Shown: in pieces, positions 59,457-64,000 of the stretch
Layout: every line of letters starts with the position of its first letter
Position numbering within the stretch: the stretch's first letter is position 1
Origin: Saccharofermentans sp.
Lineage (GTDB): Bacteria > Bacillota_A > Clostridia > Saccharofermentanales > Saccharofermentanaceae
Assembly: GCA_024692105.1 (NCBI GenBank)
Contig: JAILMZ010000008.1
Coordinates: 43,421-107,420, forward strand
Length of the DNA stretch: 64,000 nt
Direction of reading: 5' to 3'
The notes under the pieces: model-generated
The model's database searches: none
What the model was told of the DNA's origin: nothing
What the model saw: the letters and a program-made list of their open reading frames with translations, nothing else
Program-made: the position numbers and the translations under genes

Positions 59457-61717
59457 TTCAGATCGTCAAAGCTTATCTGCTTCGCCTCCAGAGATTTCTC
59501 CCTGATGTAGTATCCGATAGCAGGAACTTTACGGATCCTGTAATACTCAGGGTCAGTTACTGATACTTCTTCAAGTCTTGCAAGACTCTTAAGAACAGAT
59601 CCCTTCTTAGAGACAAGGAGCTGTACGCCCTGCGTTGTCCTGGTCGTCTTGAGCGGAATAAGGGACGACTTGAAAACCGCCGCCTTATCAAGGCTGTTCG
59701 TAACGATGAGGTCGGGATCCTCTTCTTCGTTCAAAAGAATAAATCCGACCGGTTTGCTTCCGTCGTAATATGCCTTAAGGAGCTTCTTACGGTTCTGCTT
59801 TGTCTCATAAGTATTGATCGGGAATCTTGCCGCCTTGCCGTTCTCAAAGGCAATGAAGAGTATTCCCTTATAGTCACGCGTCGAGATCATGAACACCGGC
59901 GTCTCATCTGCTTCCATGTCGAGAACGCTTCTAAGGAAGTGGCCCAGATCACCAGGCTTTGTGTCGGCGAAATCATATACATGGGCCTTATAGAGATTGC
60001 ATTTGTCGGTGAAGATCAGCAGGTCGGATCTGTTCTCAGTCTCAAAGCCCATAAAGATCTCATCATCTTCCTTGGTCTTGAGCTCGCCTGCATTACGCAG
60101 GGAATTCATCGTATGCTTCTTGAGGTATCCGTGACGGGTAAGCATAAGGTGAAGAGTATAATCCGGGATTACCGCAGCAGCCTCGAATACCGGTGCTTCC
60201 TCAGCAACGATAAGCTCAGTCTTCCTGGGCTTGCCGTGCTTTGTGGCAACCTCTCTCAAAGCCTTAACAATCAGTGTGTTGATCCTTCTCGGGCTGTTGA
60301 GGATATCCTCAGTATCTGCGATATCTTCCTTGAGCTTATCCCTGTCAGAGATACGGTTGACGATATACTGCTTGTTGATGTTGCGGAGCTTGATCTCAGC
60401 AACATATTCAGCCTGCTCCTTATCGATGTCAAAGCCCTTCATTAAGTTAGGGATAACATCTTCTTCAAGTTCCGTGTTGCGGATGATCTTGATGGCCTTA
60501 TCGATATCAAGGAGGATCTGAGCAAGACCGTCGAGCAGATGGAGCTTCTTCTTCATCCTGTCGAGGTTGAACCTGAGTTCTCTTGATATGCAGTTTCTTC
60601 TCCATTCAAGCCATTCGTCAAGGATCTGGGTTACGCCAAGAACTCTCGGATTGCCGTTGATAAGTATGTTGAAGTTGCAGGAGAAAGTATCCTGAAGCTT
60701 CGTGAATCTGAAGAGCTTGGCCATGAGAGCCTCATGGTCAGTACCTCTCTTGCAGTCGATCGTTATCTTGAGACCGTCAAGGTCTGTCTCGTCTCTTATG
60801 TCGGAGATCTCCTTGGCCTTGCCGGACTTAACGAGATCGGCGATATTGTCGATGATAGCCTCAACGCTTGTGGAATAAGGGATCTCCGTGATCTCGATGA
60901 GATTATGCTTGGCATCGACATTGTATCTTGCTCTTACCGAGAATGTACCTTTGCCTGTCTCATATATCTGTCTCATCTGTTCCCTGTCATACAGGATCAG
61001 TCCGCCGCCGGAGAAATCGGGCGCCGGCATGATATCAAGAAGGTCGACAGTATTATCTTTCAGGTATGCTTCAGTCGCATCGCAGACTTCTTTCAGGTTG
61101 AAAGAGCAGATGTTGGAAGCCATACCGACAGCGATACCCTGGTTGGCATTGACGAGCACAGCAGGGAAAGTCGTGGGAAGAAGCGACGGTTCCTTAAGCG
61201 TTCCGTCATAGTTATCCACCAGATCGACAGCATCGTGATCGATACCCTTGAAGATCTCTTCACAAATCTTCTCGAGCCTTACTTCCGTATATCTCGGAGC
61301 AGCACATTGCATGTCACGCGAATACTGCTTACCGAAGTTACCCTTTGAATCGACATAAGGATGCAAAAGCGCTCCGTTGCCGCGGGTCATTCTGACCATC
61401 GTGTCATATATGGCAGCATCTCCGTGAGGATTGAGCTTCATGGTCTGGCCGACTACATTGGCAGACTTCGTACGGTTGCCGTTAAGAAGGCCCATCTTGT
61501 ACATCGTGTACAGGAGCTTTCTGTGCGAAGGCTTGAAGCCGTCGATCTCAGGGATCGCACGCGATACGATAACGCTCATCGCGTACGGCATATAGTTGGT
61601 CTCAAGTGTCTCCGTAATGGGCTGAAGCACAGGCGCCATATCGGCTGCCTTGGCATCCGTAAGCTTTGCCTTCAGTGAATTACTGTTATTCTCAGGTTCT
61701 TTTTTCTTTCTAGCCAT
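59453..61717 (-). CDS. parC: DNA topoisomerase IV subunit A
   Basis: The cleavage subunit that decatenates chromosomes. 754 residues: the DNA-gate domain with the catalytic Tyr in APRYTEVRL, the coiled-coil tower and a short C-terminal domain. The quinolone region reads NPHGDAAIYDTMVRM, with Ala where GyrA/ParC usually have Ser (HGDS). That Ser is one of the quinolone anchors; the Asp of IYD is kept. I assign parC over gyrA from the PSHRKLLYTMYKMGLL start and the ParE neighbour 16 bases upstream. Confidence 0.9.
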   Translation of the reverse strand: MARKKKEPENNSNSLKAKLTDAKAADMAPVLQPITETLETNYMPYAMSVIVSRAIPEIDGFKPSHRKLLYTMYKMGLLNGNRTKSANVVGQTMKLNPHGDAAIYDTMVRMTRGNGALLHPYVDSKGNFGKQYSRDMQCAAPRYTEVRLEKICEEIFKGIDHDAVDLVDNYDGTLKEPSLLPTTFPAVLVNANQGIAVGMASNICSFNLKEVCDATEAYLKDNTVDLLDIMPAPDFSGGGLILYDREQMRQIYETGKGTFSVRARYNVDAKHNLIEITEIPYSTSVEAIIDNIADLVKSGKAKEISDIRDETDLDGLKITIDCKRGTDHEALMAKLFRFTKLQDTFSCNFNILINGNPRVLGVTQILDEWLEWRRNCISRELRFNLDRMKKKLHLLDGLAQILLDIDKAIKIIRNTELEEDVIPNLMKGFDIDKEQAEYVAEIKLRNINKQYIVNRISDRDKLKEDIADTEDILNSPRRINTLIVKALREVATKHGKPRKTELIVAEEAPVFEAAAVIPDYTLHLMLTRHGYLKKHTMNSLRNAGELKTKEDDEIFMGFETENRSDLLIFTDKCNLYKAHVYDFADTKPGDLGHFLRSVLDMEADETPVFMISTRDYKGILFIAFENGKAARFPINTYETKQNRKKLLKAYYDGSKPVGFILLNEEEDPDLIVTNSLDKAAVFKSSLIPLKTTRTTQGVQLLVSKKGSVLKSLARLEEVSVTDPEYYRIRKVPAIGYYIREKSLEAKQISFDDLN

Positions 61718-61733
61718 TTATGTTCATCTCCGT

Positions 61734-63728
61734 TTATCCGATATCGAGCATATCGAGGTACAGGTGTCCGTCCTGCTCGATGTGCAGTTTTCTTCCGGCG
61801 AGGTTATCGCCAAGAAGCAGATCGAACACTTCCGACATCTTCTGCGCATCTTCGGAGCAAACCTTGATAAGTCTTCTGGACTTTGGATTCATGGTAGTCT
61901 GCCACATCATCTCAGGCTCGTTCTCACCGAGACCCTTCGATCTCTGAATCGTGCAGAGCTTGGGATCGACCTTGGAGAGTATCTCCGCCTTCTCCTTCTC
62001 GTTGAACGCGAAATACGTCTTCTCCTCTGCGTTCTTACCCTTCGCCCTGTACGTGATCTCGAACAACGGTGACTCTGCGATATAGACATAACCCTTATCG
62101 ATTAAGGTCGGTGTAAGCCTGTAGAGCATTGCAAGGATGAGTGTCCTGATCTGGAAGCCGTCGACATCCGCATCGGTACAGATTACTATCTTGTTCCATC
62201 TGAGGTTCTCGATATTGAAAGCCGACAAGTCCTTGTTGTGCTTGTTGGATATCTCAACTCCGCATCCCAGGACCTTGAGAAGATCGGTAATGATATCGCT
62301 CTTGAAAATGGTCGCATAATCAGCTTTGAGGCAGTTTAAGATCTTACCTCTGACAGGCATCACAGCCTGGAATTCAGCATCTCTTCCGAGTTTGACGGAA
62401 CCCAAAGCGGAGTCACCCTCAACGATATAGAGTTCTCTCTTGTTAACGTCTCTGGATCTGCAGTCTACGAACTTCTTGATCCTGTTGTTGATGTCGAGCG
62501 AGCCCATGAGCTTCTTCTTGATGTTGACTCTCGTCTTCTCGGCATTCTCTCTGGAGCGCTTATTGACCAGTATCTGCTCGAGGACCTTATCACCGGCATC
62601 CTTGTTCTCCGTGAACCAGACTTCAAGATTGTTCCTTATAAGTTGTGTCATGAAGTCCTGGATGAACTTGTTGTTGATTGCCTTCTTTGTCTGGTTCTCA
62701 TACGAGGTCTGAGTCGAGAAGGTATTGGTGACAAGGATGAGTGAATCGGCGATATCCTGGAAGATGATCTTGGATTCGTTAGACTTATACTTGTCGCGGA
62801 GCTTGATCTGACGGTCAACTTCGGAAACAAAAGCAGACCTTACTGCCTTATCCGGAGAACCGCCGTGCTCGAGGAAACTCGAGTTATGGAAATACTCGAG
62901 ATCATTGATATTGTTGTTGAAGCAGAAAGCTACCTCTGCCTTGACCTTGTACTCGTCACGGTCTTCCTTGTCACGCCCCTTGCCTTCACCTGAAAAGAAG
63001 AAGGAATCCGTAAGTCCTCTCATATCGGAGAGCTCGTCAACATAACCCTTGATACCCTCGGGATAGTTGTAATGGAACTCTTCGCCGGATTCAGCATCCT
63101 TGAGGATGAACTCAATACCGCTGTTGATGACGGACTGACGCTTGATGATGTCCTTGAATGTATCAAGCGGGATGATAGTCTCGGTGAACACTTCTGAATC
63201 GGGCTTCCAGCGCTGGACCGTACCCGTTCTCTTAAACCTGTAAGGCTCTGTCTGGAGCTCGGTTACGGGATTACCCTTCTTGAATGACATCGAATACTTT
63301 GTCTTGTCGCGGAATACCGTAACATCGAAGAATTCGGACGCATACTGGGTAGCACATGCACCGAGACCGTTAAGGCCAAGCGAGAACTCGTAGTCTCCCG
63401 CAGTATTGTTGTTATACTTGCCGCCTGCATAGAGTTCGCAGTAAACAAGTTCCCAGTTGAAACGCTGTTCTTTAGTGTTGTAATCGAGAGGGATACCTCT
63501 TCCGTAGTCCTCGACTTCGATCGTTCCATCAGCAAAACGCGTGATGAAGATCTGGTTGCCGTAACCTTCCCTTGCCTCATCAATGGAATTGGACAGGATC
63601 TCAAAGAATGAATGGATGCAGCCTTCCAGATTATCCGAACCGAAGATTACCGCCGGACGAAGTCTTACTCTGTCAGCACCCTTGAGCATCTGAATGCTCT
63701 CATTGCCGTAATTAGCTTTTGACGCCAT
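61734..63728 (-). CDS. parE: DNA topoisomerase IV subunit B
   Basis: The ATPase subunit. 664 residues: GHKL ATPase (FEILSNSIDEAREGYG, EDYGRGIPLD, LGLNGLGACATQY), transducer, and the TOPRIM domain (VEGDSALGSVKLGRD, CTDADVDGFQIR). The N-terminus RLRPAVIFGSDNLEGC is that of Clostridia ParE rather than GyrB (RKRPGMYIGS). GAGGAG is seven bases upstream of the ATG. First gene of the parE-parC run. Confidence 0.92.
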   Translation of the reverse strand: MASKANYGNESIQMLKGADRVRLRPAVIFGSDNLEGCIHSFFEILSNSIDEAREGYGNQIFITRFADGTIEVEDYGRGIPLDYNTKEQRFNWELVYCELYAGGKYNNNTAGDYEFSLGLNGLGACATQYASEFFDVTVFRDKTKYSMSFKKGNPVTELQTEPYRFKRTGTVQRWKPDSEVFTETIIPLDTFKDIIKRQSVINSGIEFILKDAESGEEFHYNYPEGIKGYVDELSDMRGLTDSFFFSGEGKGRDKEDRDEYKVKAEVAFCFNNNINDLEYFHNSSFLEHGGSPDKAVRSAFVSEVDRQIKLRDKYKSNESKIIFQDIADSLILVTNTFSTQTSYENQTKKAINNKFIQDFMTQLIRNNLEVWFTENKDAGDKVLEQILVNKRSRENAEKTRVNIKKKLMGSLDINNRIKKFVDCRSRDVNKRELYIVEGDSALGSVKLGRDAEFQAVMPVRGKILNCLKADYATIFKSDIITDLLKVLGCGVEISNKHNKDLSAFNIENLRWNKIVICTDADVDGFQIRTLILAMLYRLTPTLIDKGYVYIAESPLFEITYRAKGKNAEEKTYFAFNEKEKAEILSKVDPKLCTIQRSKGLGENEPEMMWQTTMNPKSRRLIKVCSEDAQKMSEVFDLLLGDNLAGRKLHIEQDGHLYLDMLDIG

Positions 63729-63758
63729 ATCTTACTCCTCTTATTATTTACAGATAAA

Positions 63759-63788
63759 ATTATAGCATAAGGTTTGAAAATCAAAGTC
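63759..63788 (-). promoter_or_regulatory. Extended -10 promoter of parE-parC
   Basis: Minus strand TATGCTATAAT: consensus -10 (63759-63764) preceded by TGn. The -35 area (ACTTTG or CTTTGA at 16-17 bases) is weak, as is usual with extended -10 promoters. It lies about 30 bases before the ATG. Confidence 0.6.
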
Positions 63789-63803
63789 CCAATTCAAGGA
63801 CAT

Positions 63804-63845
63804 AAAAAAACGCGTCATAAAGGACGAAACCTTATCTGACGCGTC
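63804..63845 (-). terminator. Intrinsic terminator after the tRNA pair
   Basis: Minus-strand ACGCGTCA ... TGACGCGT (8-bp stem, 63810-63844), with an inner AAGG/CCTT pairing, followed by TTTTTT. It starts one base after the tRNA-Arg CCA end. Confidence 0.85.
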
Positions 63846-63922
63846 TGGTGAGCCATGGGGGACTCGAACCTCCGGCCCACAGCTTAGAAGGCTGTTGCTC
63901 TATCCAGCTGAGCTAATGACCC
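63846..63922 (-). tRNA. tRNA-Arg (anticodon TCT)
   Basis: On the minus strand: acceptor GGGTCAT / ATGGCTC (with two G-U pairs), D arm AGCTCAGCTGGATAGAGC, anticodon stem ACAGC/GCTGT with loop CTTCTAA (anticodon TCT), and T arm GGAGGTTCGAGTCCCCC. The CCA end is encoded. Confidence 0.95.
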
Positions 63923-63996
63923 TGGAGCGAGTGATGGGAATCGAACCCACGTGGTCAGCTTGGAAGGCTGAAGTTCTACCATTGAACTACACTCGC
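63923..63996 (-). tRNA. tRNA-Gly (anticodon TCC)
   Basis: On the minus strand: acceptor GCGAGTG / CACTCGC, D arm AGTTCAATGGTAGAACT, anticodon stem TCAGC/GCTGA with loop CTTCCAA (anticodon TCC), T arm GTGGGTTCGATTCCCAT. CCA is encoded and is followed at once by the first base of tRNA-Arg. Confidence 0.95.
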
Positions 63997-64000
63997 GTAT

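Overview
The window is a gene-dense chromosomal segment of a low-to-moderate GC, Gram-positive, Clostridia-like bacterium. Markers of this are the prpC-prkC-rsgA-rpe-thiN block, mreCD with a class B PBP, RqcH, a YerC/TrpR-type regulator, PrsW, a DUF5688 protein, ~400-residue PRPP-synthetase-like proteins and a ParE of the kind seen in gut and rumen Clostridia. Many starts are TTG or GTG behind good Shine-Dalgarno sequences. I cannot name a genus. No phage, insertion sequence or CRISPR array is visible; this looks like core chromosome with a few accessory islets.

Layout. 1-741: a DUF5688 gene cut by the window edge. 933-9900 (minus): def-fmt-rsmB-rlmN-prpC-prkC-rsgA-rpe-thiN, a compact translation and signalling operon. 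9989-17205 (minus): small membrane protein, TrpR-like regulator, secA, purine nucleoside phosphorylase, S-adenosylhomocysteine hydrolase, acyl-CoA ligase. 17290-19941 (minus): three Tad/pseudopilin-like genes. 20087-24676 (minus): pheST preceded by an MBL hydrolase and an apparently inactive methylglyoxal-synthase homologue. 24789-34921 (minus): SEC-C protein, mreC, mreD, PBP2; icd; holA with a GH25 lysozyme; comEC. 34995-40508 (plus): engB, two tandem prs-like genes, a small membrane protein and rqcH. 40505-46165 (minus): pdp, ruvC-ruvA-ruvB-queH-MATE. 46272-49608: an oxidoreductase, tRNA-Lys, PrsW and an orphan MraY-like transferase.

49622-63728 (minus) is the most unusual part. A kinase-VWA-PP2C-coiled-coil operon resembles the published TerY-P triad. 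Upstream of it lie a membrane-anchored MutS-family ATPase, a sirtuin with a histone H1-like lysine-rich tail, a PH-domain protein ending in an EF-hand-like loop, a degenerate polysaccharide-deacetylase-like membrane protein, and parE-parC. Two abutting tRNA genes (Gly, Arg) close the window.

Functional threads: Ser/Thr phosphorylation appears twice (PrkC/PrpC and the triad); envelope growth is represented by MreCD, PBP2, MraY-like, GH25 and PrkC; and DNA topology and repair by ParCE, RuvABC, HolA and the MutS homologue. Strongest candidates for something undescribed: the triad with its coiled-coil fourth gene, the sirtuin with its tail, the PrkC with an added C-terminal repeat domain, and the TrpR-like protein with an insertion inside its DNA-binding motif. 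All assignments come from reading sequence and remembered family motifs; no search was run.
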